Shown one piece after another: positions 20,053 to 28,238 of a stretch of 64,000 nt of DNA. The position numbers and the translations under genes are program-made. Below the pieces are notes generated by a model. The model made no database searches and had not been told where the DNA came from. It was given only the letters and a program-made list of their open reading frames with translations. Position 1 is the first letter of the stretch. The number at the start of each line of letters is the position of its first letter. The stretch comes from Rhizomicrobium sp. (lineage in GTDB: Bacteria; Pseudomonadota; Alphaproteobacteria; Micropepsales; Micropepsaceae). Location of the stretch: assembly GCA_031291635.1 (NCBI GenBank), contig JARLIR010000008.1, positions 1 to 64,000 of the forward strand. The letters run 5' to 3'.

Positions 20053-21219
20053 TCAGGCGTGTACCAGCTCAACCTGGACGACATCCGTGCGCCCGACTTG
20101 GAAGGCCGCGGCGCAGATGGCGAGGTAATACTGCCAATTGCGCAGGAAGCGGTCATCATGGCCCATGGCCTTGATTTCCGTCGTTTTGGCCTGCATCCGC
20201 GCCGACCATTCGCGCAGCGTATCGGCGTAATCCCGGCCGAAAGCGAAGGCGTCCACCATTTTCAGCCCGGCGCGTTCCGCCTCGTCTTGGAAGCGGCGCA
20301 AGGATGGCAGCATCCCGCCCGGGAAAACATAATGGCGGATAAAATCGCTGCGCAGCCGGTATTCCGCGAAAAGCTCGTCGCGAATGGTGATGGTTTGCAC
20401 CAATGCCTTACCGCCCCGGCGGAGGCGCTCGGCTATAGCCTTGAAATATTGCGGCCAATACTGTTCGCCCACCGCCTCGAACATTTCGATGGAGACAATA
20501 TTGTCGAATACGCCTTTGGCCTTGCGATAGTCTTGCAGCAGAATATCGGCCGCCCCTTTAAGGCGCTCGGCGGCAAAGCGGTGCTGCGCTGGCGAAATCG
20601 TCAGTCCGGTGACGCGACGGCCCTGGCTAACGGCCCGCTCGGCAAAACCGCCCCAGCCGCAACCGATTTCGAGCACTGATTCGCCACCTGTGAGCCGTGA
20701 CAGGATGCGGTCGTATTTGTTGTGTTGCGCCGCTTCCAGACTGTTGGCAGTACCGCCGAACAAAGCCGAGGAGTAGGTCATGCTTTGGTCAAGCCAGAGC
20801 GCATAGAACTCGTTGCCGACATCGTAATGGGCTTCGATATTGCGACGGCTGCCCGACAGCGAATTGCGCCGCACGAAGCGGTCGCTGAGGACGAGTGCCA
20901 TGCGGTTGAAGAAGCCGCCATGCGAATAGCCGGAGAACACCGTCATGTTCAAAAGGAACAACGAAATCAGGCTTTCGATGTTGTCGGTCTCCCAGCCGCC
21001 ATCGACGTAATCTTCACCCAGCGCGATGTCGCCACGCTGCATAATGCGTCTGAGAACGTCCCAGTCGTGCAGTACAAAGCGCGCCGATGGTCCCGGCTGC
21101 GCCCCTTTGGCGAAATGCACCGCGCCATCTGGCGCCACAAATTCGAGACTGCCGAATTCGAGCCGCGACAAGGCCTCGAACCAGCGCTTTTCAATGAAGC
21201 TATGGGTGATCGAAAACAT
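20053..21219 (-). CDS. Cyclopropane-fatty-acyl-phospholipid synthase family SAM methyltransferase
   Basis: NIEAHYDVGNEFYALWLDQSMTYSSALF...LEIGCGWGGFAERA...GLTISPAQHRFA...VSIEMFEAVGEQYWPQYF. Confidence 0.93.
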   Translation of the reverse strand: MFSITHSFIEKRWFEALSRLEFGSLEFVAPDGAVHFAKGAQPGPSARFVLHDWDVLRRIMQRGDIALGEDYVDGGWETDNIESLISLFLLNMTVFSGYSHGGFFNRMALVLSDRFVRRNSLSGSRRNIEAHYDVGNEFYALWLDQSMTYSSALFGGTANSLEAAQHNKYDRILSRLTGGESVLEIGCGWGGFAERAVSQGRRVTGLTISPAQHRFAAERLKGAADILLQDYRKAKGVFDNIVSIEMFEAVGEQYWPQYFKAIAERLRRGGKALVQTITIRDELFAEYRLRSDFIRHYVFPGGMLPSLRRFQDEAERAGLKMVDAFAFGRDYADTLREWSARMQAKTTEIKAMGHDDRFLRNWQYYLAICAAAFQVGRTDVVQVELVHA

Positions 21220-21438
21220 GTTTCTCCCCCGCGGCGAAATGCTCTCGCAACCAGTATAACGCCGCTTCGATCTCACACGTCGGCTCTTAACCAAAAAATT
21301 CTTCTCCCCTACGACTGCGGAAACATTCCGTAACCCGCTATTCTGACTGGAGAATTCGGTGGGGAAGCGCTGCGGCCCGGCAACACTTGACGGCGCGGCC
21401 CCATAAGGTCACTAAGCCGCCCCTTGAGGATGCGTGCC

Positions 21439-22566
21439 ATGACCATTGCCACTATCGACACCCAAACCGCCGCCCAGGTGGTTCCGGAAACCGTTCTTTC
21501 GGTTGTTATTCCGACCTACAACGAGCGTGGCAATGTGGCGGAGCTGATCCGCCGCCTCGATCTCACCCTTGCCGGTGTGGTGTGGGAAGCGATATTCGTC
21601 GATGACAATTCGCCCGACGGCACCGCTGATGCTTTGAAGACCATTTCGCGTAGCGATCCGCGCGTACGCTGCATCCGCCGGGTCGGCCGTCGTGGTTTGG
21701 CTGGCGCTTGTATCGAAGGCATCCTGTCCTCCTCGGCCGCTTATGTGGCGGTGATGGACGCCGATCTGCAGCATGATGAGACCGTGCTGCCGGCGATGCT
21801 GGCCAAACTGCAATCGGGTCAATTCGATCTGGTGGCAGCGACCCGCTATGTCGATGGCGGCGATGCATCCTCGTTCAGCGCCAGCCGCGGCAAGATCAGC
21901 CGCCTCGCCACCAAGATTACACAGCGCGTGCTCGGCACTGAGCTCAGCGATCCCATGAGCGGCTTCTTCATGATGCGCCGCGCTTCCTTTGACGAAATGG
22001 CGCCGCGCTTGTCGCCAGTGGGCTTTAAAATTCTGCTCGACATCGCCACCGCCAGCGAAGGCCTGCGTATCACCGAACAGGCTTATGCCTTCGGCGAACG
22101 CTTCGATGGCGAAAGCAAATTTAGCATGCAGGTCGGGCTCGAATTCCTCGGCCTCTTACTCTCCAAGCTCAGCAATGGCTTGCTCGATCCCCGTTTCATC
22201 TTCTTTGCCATCGTGGGCGCGACCGGTATTGCGCTCAATCTGCTGGTCCTCAATCTCGCTTTGATCGCTTGGCCGCTGTCGTTTCAATTTGCCAAGACCA
22301 TCGCCACCGGCGTGGCCATGACCAGCAACTTCATCCTCAACAACTCGCTGACCTATCGCGACCGCCGCCTCAAAGGTTGGGGCTTGGTGCGTGGTTTCAT
22401 CGGCTTCTGCCTATTCGGCGCGATTGGTGCCTTCACCGACATCGGCTTGGCCAATCAGCTTTATGTCCATCATGAATTGTGGTGGGTTGCAGGCCTTGCT
22501 GGCTCCATCGTGGGTGTGCTGTGGAATTACGCCATGTCGAGCATGTTCATCTGGCGGACGCGGTGA
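21439..22566 (+). CDS. Glycosyltransferase family 2 (DPM-like) with C-terminal GtrA domain
   Basis: LSVVIPTYNERGNVAELI...FVDDNSPDGTADAL...VMDADLQHDETVLP; GtrA-like LLDPRFIFFAIVGATGIALNLLVL. Confidence 0.9.
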   Translation: MTIATIDTQTAAQVVPETVLSVVIPTYNERGNVAELIRRLDLTLAGVVWEAIFVDDNSPDGTADALKTISRSDPRVRCIRRVGRRGLAGACIEGILSSSAAYVAVMDADLQHDETVLPAMLAKLQSGQFDLVAATRYVDGGDASSFSASRGKISRLATKITQRVLGTELSDPMSGFFMMRRASFDEMAPRLSPVGFKILLDIATASEGLRITEQAYAFGERFDGESKFSMQVGLEFLGLLLSKLSNGLLDPRFIFFAIVGATGIALNLLVLNLALIAWPLSFQFAKTIATGVAMTSNFILNNSLTYRDRRLKGWGLVRGFIGFCLFGAIGAFTDIGLANQLYVHHELWWVAGLAGSIVGVLWNYAMSSMFIWRTR

Positions 22567-23996
22567 AATCACCGTTTCTGGCCGCGCTTGCTGTTCTTTT
22601 TCTGCTGCGGCTGGTGGCGGGGGCCTTGCTCCCCCTTTCCGCCGATGAAGCCTATTACTGGCTGTGGTCCCGCCACCTTGCAGCGGGCTATTTCGATCAT
22701 CCCCCGGCGGTTGCTTGGCTGATTGCGGCTGGCACCACGCTTTTTGGTCAGACGCCTTTTGGCGTGCGCGTGGCCGGGATCTTGCTCTCCTTCGCTGCCA
22801 GCGCCCTGATCTTCGATAGCGCCCGCCTTCTGCTTGGCAGCAAGCGGGCCGGCTGGCTGGCCTGCCTTTTCTTCAATCTGACCTTGATGGCCACGGTCGA
22901 AACCATGGTGGCCACCCCCGACACGCCGCAGATCGTGGCTGCCGCCTTGTTGTTCTGGACGCTCAGCAGAGTCGCGGTCACCGGCGATGGCCGCTGGTGG
23001 CTCGCCGTGGGTATCGCCGCCGGGCTCGGCCTGTTGTCGAAATATTCCACGCTGTTTTTGGGGGTTGGGGCGCTGCTCTGGCTCATGTTGTGTCCCCCGA
23101 TGCGGCGCTGGCTGGTCTCGCCCTGGCCTTATGCGGGCGCGGTGCTGGCAGCGCTGATCTTTGCCCCCAACCTGATCTGGAATGCCCATCACGGCTGGGC
23201 CACCTTCGCTTTTCAGTTCGGCCGCATTGGCGCCAGCCATTTCACCTTGAAGTATCTTGGCGAGTTCGTCGGCGCCCAGGCGGGCTTGGCCTCGCCCTTC
23301 ATCTTGGCGCTCGGCCTGCTTGGCCTCAGCCGCTTGCGCTGGGCTGACAAGAACGAAGCCTTGCTGGGCGCCCTGCTGTGGCCGTCGCTGGTCTATTTTC
23401 TTTGGCACAGCCTGCACGACCGGGTGCAAGGCAATTGGCCGTGTTACCTTTATCCAGTGCTGGCAGTGCTCGCCGCCAGCGCCTTCTTGCGCTCCGATTT
23501 TGCGGGCTGGCGCGCCGGGGTGCAGCGTTGGTCGGTCCGCCTTGCCATTCCGGTGGCGGCGTTGCTCGTGATCGTTGGCTATGCCCAAGCTTTGGCGGGC
23601 ATCGTCCCCATGGGCCGCAAGGACCCGCTGGCGCGCTTACTGGCCGTGGGCTTTCCCGAGGTGGTCACGAAGCTGGCGGTTTTGCGCCAAGGCGGCGAAG
23701 CCATTGTCACCACCGATTATGCCACAACGGCGTGGCTCGCCTTCTACAGCCCCTTCAAGATTGTCAGCTTTGGCGAAGATTATCGCTGGCCCAATGCAGC
23801 GCTGGCCGCATCACCCGCCTCGGCGCTCTATGTGGCCGAGGATCGCCGCGACCTGCATGGGGATTTGGCGGCCTGCTTTGCCAGCATTCGGCCCCTCGCC
23901 AGCATCGACCGGGCCCGCAATGGTATCGCCATCGCCCATTACCGGGTGTGGCGGCTCTCCAGCCCGAAAACGTCAAGCTGCGGCAGAATGCCTTGA
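22563..23996 (+). CDS. GT39-family (ArnT/PMT-like) glycosyltransferase
   Basis: GTG start overlapping preceding TGA; LLPLSADEAYYWLWSRHLAAGYFDHPPAVAWLIAAGTTLFGQTPFGVR, polytopic. Confidence 0.88.
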   Translation: MKSPFLAALAVLFLLRLVAGALLPLSADEAYYWLWSRHLAAGYFDHPPAVAWLIAAGTTLFGQTPFGVRVAGILLSFAASALIFDSARLLLGSKRAGWLACLFFNLTLMATVETMVATPDTPQIVAAALLFWTLSRVAVTGDGRWWLAVGIAAGLGLLSKYSTLFLGVGALLWLMLCPPMRRWLVSPWPYAGAVLAALIFAPNLIWNAHHGWATFAFQFGRIGASHFTLKYLGEFVGAQAGLASPFILALGLLGLSRLRWADKNEALLGALLWPSLVYFLWHSLHDRVQGNWPCYLYPVLAVLAASAFLRSDFAGWRAGVQRWSVRLAIPVAALLVIVGYAQALAGIVPMGRKDPLARLLAVGFPEVVTKLAVLRQGGEAIVTTDYATTAWLAFYSPFKIVSFGEDYRWPNAALAASPASALYVAEDRRDLHGDLAACFASIRPLASIDRARNGIAIAHYRVWRLSSPKTSSCGRMP

Positions 23997-24051
23997 GACT
24001 TAGCGTCCAAGCCCCTATTTTGCCCGCGCCTTCCTAACAAGAGATTCCCTC

Positions 24052-25455
24052 ATGGCCGAACAATTCGATGCCGTCGTCATTGGCGGCGGACCGGGCGGAT
24101 ACAACGCCGCCATCCGGTTGGGTCAGCTTGGCCTCAAAGCCGCCTGCATCGACAAGCGCGGCCGCTTCGGCGGCACCTGCCTGAATATCGGCTGCATCCC
24201 ATCCAAGGCGCTGCTCTTCGCCAGCGAGCGCTTTGAAGAGGCGGACAAGGAATTTGCCAAAATCGGCATCAAGGCCGCGATCAGCCTCGATTTACCTGCC
24301 ATGATGAAACAGAAGGAAAAGGTGGTCGGCGAGCTCACCAAGGGCGTCGAATTCCTCTTCAAGAAGAACAAGGTCGACGCCATCATCGGCGAGGCCAAGA
24401 TTGTGGCCCCCGGCAAGGTGGAGGTGCGCGGCCTTGATGGCGCCAGCCGCATCCTGGAGACCAAACACATCATCATCGCCACCGGTTCCGAGGTCATGCC
24501 GCTGCCGGGCGTCACGCCCGATGAAGAGCGCATCGTCACCTCGACCGGTATTTTGTCCCTGAAAGCGGTGCCCAAACGCCTGCTGGTGGTGGGCGCTGGC
24601 GTCATCGGCCTCGAACTGGGCTCAGTCTGGCGCCGTCTCGGCAGCGAGATCACCGTGGTCGAATTCCTCGACCGCATCACCCCCGGCCTCGACAATGAAA
24701 TCAGCAAGCAATTCCAGCGCATATTGACCAAGCAAGGCATGAGCTTTCAGCTTGCCACCAAAGTGGTCGGCGTCGATGTCAAAGGCGATGTGTTGAAAGT
24801 GACCGTCGAGCCAGCCGCTGGCGGGGCCCAGCAGGTGATCGAAACCGATGTTATGCTGGTCGCCATTGGCCGCCGCCCCTATACGGCGGGTCTGGGGCTA
24901 GCCGAGGCCGGTGTCGCCTTGGATGCGAAGGGGCGCGTCATCACCGATGGCCATTACAAGACCAATGTTCCCGGCATCTGGGCGGTCGGCGATTGCCGCG
25001 AAGGCCCCATGCTGGCGCACAAAGCCGAAGACGAAGCGGTGGCTTGTGCCGAGCGCATCGCGGGTCGGGCCGGGCATGTCAATTACGACGCCATTCCTTC
25101 GGTGGTCTACACCACGCCGGAAGTCGCCACCGTGGGCAAGACCGAGGAAGAGCTGAAAGCCGCCGGAATCGCCTACAAGATCGGCAAATTTCCTTTCACC
25201 GCCAATGCCCGCGCTAAGACCATCGTCTCGACCGAGGGCTTTGTGAAAATCCTCGCTGATGCCAAGACCGACCGCGTGCTCGGCGTCCATATCATCGGCC
25301 CGGAAGCGGGCAATCTGATCGCCGAGGCCACGCTCGCTATCGAGTTCGGCGCCTCTTCCGAGGATATCGCGCGCACCTGCCACGCCCATCCGACGCTGAC
25401 CGAAGCTGTCCGTCAGGCCGCCATGGGCGTCGAAGGCTGGACCATGCAGATGTAG
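24052..25455 (+). CDS. lpdA: Dihydrolipoyl dehydrogenase
   Basis: GGTCLNIGCIPSKALL redox motif, VVGAGVIGLELGSVWRRLGSEITVVE, C-terminal HAHPTLTEAVRQAAM. Confidence 0.96.
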   Translation: MAEQFDAVVIGGGPGGYNAAIRLGQLGLKAACIDKRGRFGGTCLNIGCIPSKALLFASERFEEADKEFAKIGIKAAISLDLPAMMKQKEKVVGELTKGVEFLFKKNKVDAIIGEAKIVAPGKVEVRGLDGASRILETKHIIIATGSEVMPLPGVTPDEERIVTSTGILSLKAVPKRLLVVGAGVIGLELGSVWRRLGSEITVVEFLDRITPGLDNEISKQFQRILTKQGMSFQLATKVVGVDVKGDVLKVTVEPAAGGAQQVIETDVMLVAIGRRPYTAGLGLAEAGVALDAKGRVITDGHYKTNVPGIWAVGDCREGPMLAHKAEDEAVACAERIAGRAGHVNYDAIPSVVYTTPEVATVGKTEEELKAAGIAYKIGKFPFTANARAKTIVSTEGFVKILADAKTDRVLGVHIIGPEAGNLIAEATLAIEFGASSEDIARTCHAHPTLTEAVRQAAMGVEGWTMQM

Positions 25456-25470
25456 CCAGGCTGGGGCGGC

Positions 25471-26499
25471 TCAGCCCCAGTTCGCGGCCTTGGTCTTCAG
25501 CCGCACCCGCGCCACGATGTCCGAGGCGGTGATGAACAGCGTCGAGCCATCTTCGCCAAAGGCGCAATTGGAAGTCGTGCGGCCGGTGACGTTGATGATG
25601 CCAAGCAGCTCGGCGTCTTTCGACAAAATCAAAATACCGCCGGGGCCGCTGACGAAGATATTGCCGTCCTGATCGACCTTGAGGCCATCGGGATTGCCTT
25701 TGGCTTCAGCCGTGAGCAGCGGCTTCATGTCGAACATCGTCTGAGACACTTGCGGCAGGCCGTCAGGCCCCAATTGATATTGCTTGAGGATGGGCTGGGC
25801 TTTGTCGGAGTTGGAGACAAAGAGGGTGCCTTCGTCCGGTGACAGCGCGATGCCGTTGGGCAGGCTCAAGGTCCTGTCGACTAGCGCCACAGCGCCGTCC
25901 GGGGCCAGACGATAGACCCCGCTATAGGGCAGCTCTTTGACTGCTGATTTTTCGATATCGGTCAGGCCATAGGGCGGATCGGTGAAATAGATGGCGCCGG
26001 ATTTGGCGACAACGAGATCGTTGGGGCTGTTGAAGCGCTTGCCCTCAAAATGGTCCGCCAAAACCGTGCGCTGCTTGGTCGTCAGATCCACACGGCTGAT
26101 ACAGCGCGAGCCGGAATCGCACAGCACCAGCGCGCCTTTGCCATCGATGGCCAAACCATTGGAACCGGCCTCACGCAAGGCCGGATCGGGCGCCCCGGCA
26201 TAACCGGACGGCTGCAGGAACGTGCTGACACCCGTGGCCGGGTCCCAGCGATACATGATGTTGGCCGCCGGATCGCTGAACAGCAGATAGCCGCCATTCT
26301 TCACCCAAACCGGGCCTTCGGACCATTTGTAACCCCAGCCGATCTGCTCGACCACGGCGTCATGGGCGATGATGGTGTCGAGCTCCGCGCTGCGGCGGCG
26401 GACCATGCCATAGGAGCCGGGCGCAGGCGCAGCCCAGGCGCCAGCAAGCGGCATCGCTGCAGCGCTCGCCAGAACAGTGCGACGCGAAATCAACGGCAT
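25471..26499 (-). CDS. SMP-30/gluconolactonase/LRE family protein with Tat-like signal
   Basis: SRRTVLASAAAMPLAGAWA; LLFSDPAANIMYRWDPATG...RFNSPNDLVVAKSGAIYFTDPPYGL...SLPNGIALSPDEGTLFVSNSD. Confidence 0.9.
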   Translation of the reverse strand: MPLISRRTVLASAAAMPLAGAWAAPAPGSYGMVRRRSAELDTIIAHDAVVEQIGWGYKWSEGPVWVKNGGYLLFSDPAANIMYRWDPATGVSTFLQPSGYAGAPDPALREAGSNGLAIDGKGALVLCDSGSRCISRVDLTTKQRTVLADHFEGKRFNSPNDLVVAKSGAIYFTDPPYGLTDIEKSAVKELPYSGVYRLAPDGAVALVDRTLSLPNGIALSPDEGTLFVSNSDKAQPILKQYQLGPDGLPQVSQTMFDMKPLLTAEAKGNPDGLKVDQDGNIFVSGPGGILILSKDAELLGIINVTGRTTSNCAFGEDGSTLFITASDIVARVRLKTKAANWG

Positions 26500-26625
26500 G
26501 GAATCCTCCTGAAGTCGTCTGGCCGAAAGCCCTCTCGGACGGGCTGGCGGCGAACACTAGTCGGGGCGCGAGCCGGGCGGAAGCGCCAGCGCGTGAATCT
26601 CAAGTAACATTTTGGCGGGACAAGC

Positions 26626-27465
26626 TTAATGCCGCTTGATGGCGACCAGCTTTTGGTAAAAGCCGCCAAAGTAAGAGGTTTGCCGCAACGTCATGGTGGA
26701 GGGCAGGCGCGCTGCCAAAGGGGTGGCAATCAGCGATAGGGTGAAGGGCTCCAGCACGGCCAGGAAGGGCGCCATCAGATAGCGCAGCGGATTCCACCAA
26801 GCGGCTTTGCCATAATCGACCAAGATCAGCTTGCCGCCCGGTTTCAGCACCCGCAAAGCCTCAGCGACGGTCTTTTGGCGCACCGCTTCAGGCTGCTCGT
26901 GCAGCAGAAAAAACAGCAGCACGGTGTCATAGCGTGCGTCGGGCATCTCAAGGGCGGTCGAATCCATCCGCAGCAGCCTCGCAGGCGTGCGCGACGGCAG
27001 CTTCCATTTCAGGTTTCTCAGCTGGATGGGCAGCACATCGATGACGTCCAAGGTGCCACCCGCTTCGCTGGCGCGTTTGGCCAGTTTGGGCGTGAGATTG
27101 CCGTAAACGCAGGCCAATTGCAGAAGCCGGCCTAGCGGAGCGGTCTCGAATTCGGCCAGCGCCGCGCACACCAGACGTTTGTAATTGCCCAACAAAATGA
27201 GATTGATGAGCCAGCCGCGGTCGAAAATTTTGACGCCGCGCGGATGCACGTATGCCCACCAATAATGGCGCAACAGATAGGGCGGGACGGAGGTGTCCTC
27301 GTGATAAAAGGCGCTCAGTGCGTCCACGTCGCGGTCCATGAGGGCCTTTCGCCAGGGCTGCCACTCTAAGATGAAGGCTGGCAGCTTGCCAAACAATGCG
27401 GCGCCTTCAGCTGCCCCTGCCATTGCCCTGTGCAACATGGCCGCGGCGGGCAAACTGAGCCCCAT
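26626..27465 (-). CDS. rquA: Probable rhodoquinone biosynthesis protein RquA (SAM-methyltransferase fold)
   Basis: PPYLLRHYWWAYVHPRGVKIFDRGWLINLILLGNYKRLV...LLQLACVYGNLTPKLAKR...LILVDYGKAAWWNPLRY; matches my memory of RquA, not searched. Confidence 0.7.
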   Translation of the reverse strand: MGLSLPAAAMLHRAMAGAAEGAALFGKLPAFILEWQPWRKALMDRDVDALSAFYHEDTSVPPYLLRHYWWAYVHPRGVKIFDRGWLINLILLGNYKRLVCAALAEFETAPLGRLLQLACVYGNLTPKLAKRASEAGGTLDVIDVLPIQLRNLKWKLPSRTPARLLRMDSTALEMPDARYDTVLLFFLLHEQPEAVRQKTVAEALRVLKPGGKLILVDYGKAAWWNPLRYLMAPFLAVLEPFTLSLIATPLAARLPSTMTLRQTSYFGGFYQKLVAIKRH

Positions 27466-27548
27466 TCCACCGCAGGCTAGGGCTCGCGAAGTCGCCCCAG
27501 GAAACGAATAAAACGCGCAAAAACAACGCCTTAATGGCGATGCCGCGA

Positions 27549-28238
27549 TTAGGAATCCTGCGCCCGCAAGCGATAGCCGACGCCTTGTTCGGTCAGGATT
27601 AGGCGCGGCTGTTCGGGATCAGCTTCCAGCTTTTGGCGTAACGTACGGACATAAATACGCAAATATTGCACGTCGGCTTCCGCGCCCCAGACTTCGTGCA
27701 GGATGAAACGGTGGGTCAGCACCTTGCCGGCATGGGCCACCATCAGGCGCAGCAAATCGTATTCGCGTGGCGTCAGTTTCACCTCTTGGCCAGCAACGCT
27801 GACAATCCGGCGCACCAGATCGACGGAAAGATCGCCGCTCTGGAACACCGGCTTCTCGCCCTCCTGCTGCAAGCGGTGGCGCATGGCGGCGCGGATGCGC
27901 GCCAAGAGTTCGTCGATGCCGAAAGGCTTGGTGACGTAATCGTCTGCCCCCAGATCAAGGGCTCTGACCTTACCTGCTTCATCAGCCCGCGCCGACAGCA
28001 CGATCACCGGCACCGTGGAGCCTGAGCCGCGCACCAAGCTTAAAACCTCAAAGCCGTCGAGGCCAGGCAAGCCAAGATCGAGCACGATCACATCGACCGT
28101 ATTGCGCTTCAGCGACTCCAGCGCTGCCTTGCTGTCTTCGGCTTCGATCACGCTATAGCCTTGGGTAGCGAGGCTGGTTTTGAGAAAGCGCCTTATGGCG
28201 GGTTCATCGTCCACCACCAAAATCTTCAGCGGGTTCAT
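27549..28238 (-). CDS. kdpE: Two-component response regulator KdpE
   Basis: OmpR-type receiver (VVDDEPAIRRFL...DVIVLDLGLPGLDG) and winged helix; overlaps kdpD stop by 4 bp. Confidence 0.93.
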   Translation of the reverse strand: MNPLKILVVDDEPAIRRFLKTSLATQGYSVIEAEDSKAALESLKRNTVDVIVLDLGLPGLDGFEVLSLVRGSGSTVPVIVLSARADEAGKVRALDLGADDYVTKPFGIDELLARIRAAMRHRLQQEGEKPVFQSGDLSVDLVRRIVSVAGQEVKLTPREYDLLRLMVAHAGKVLTHRFILHEVWGAEADVQYLRIYVRTLRQKLEADPEQPRLILTEQGVGYRLRAQDS

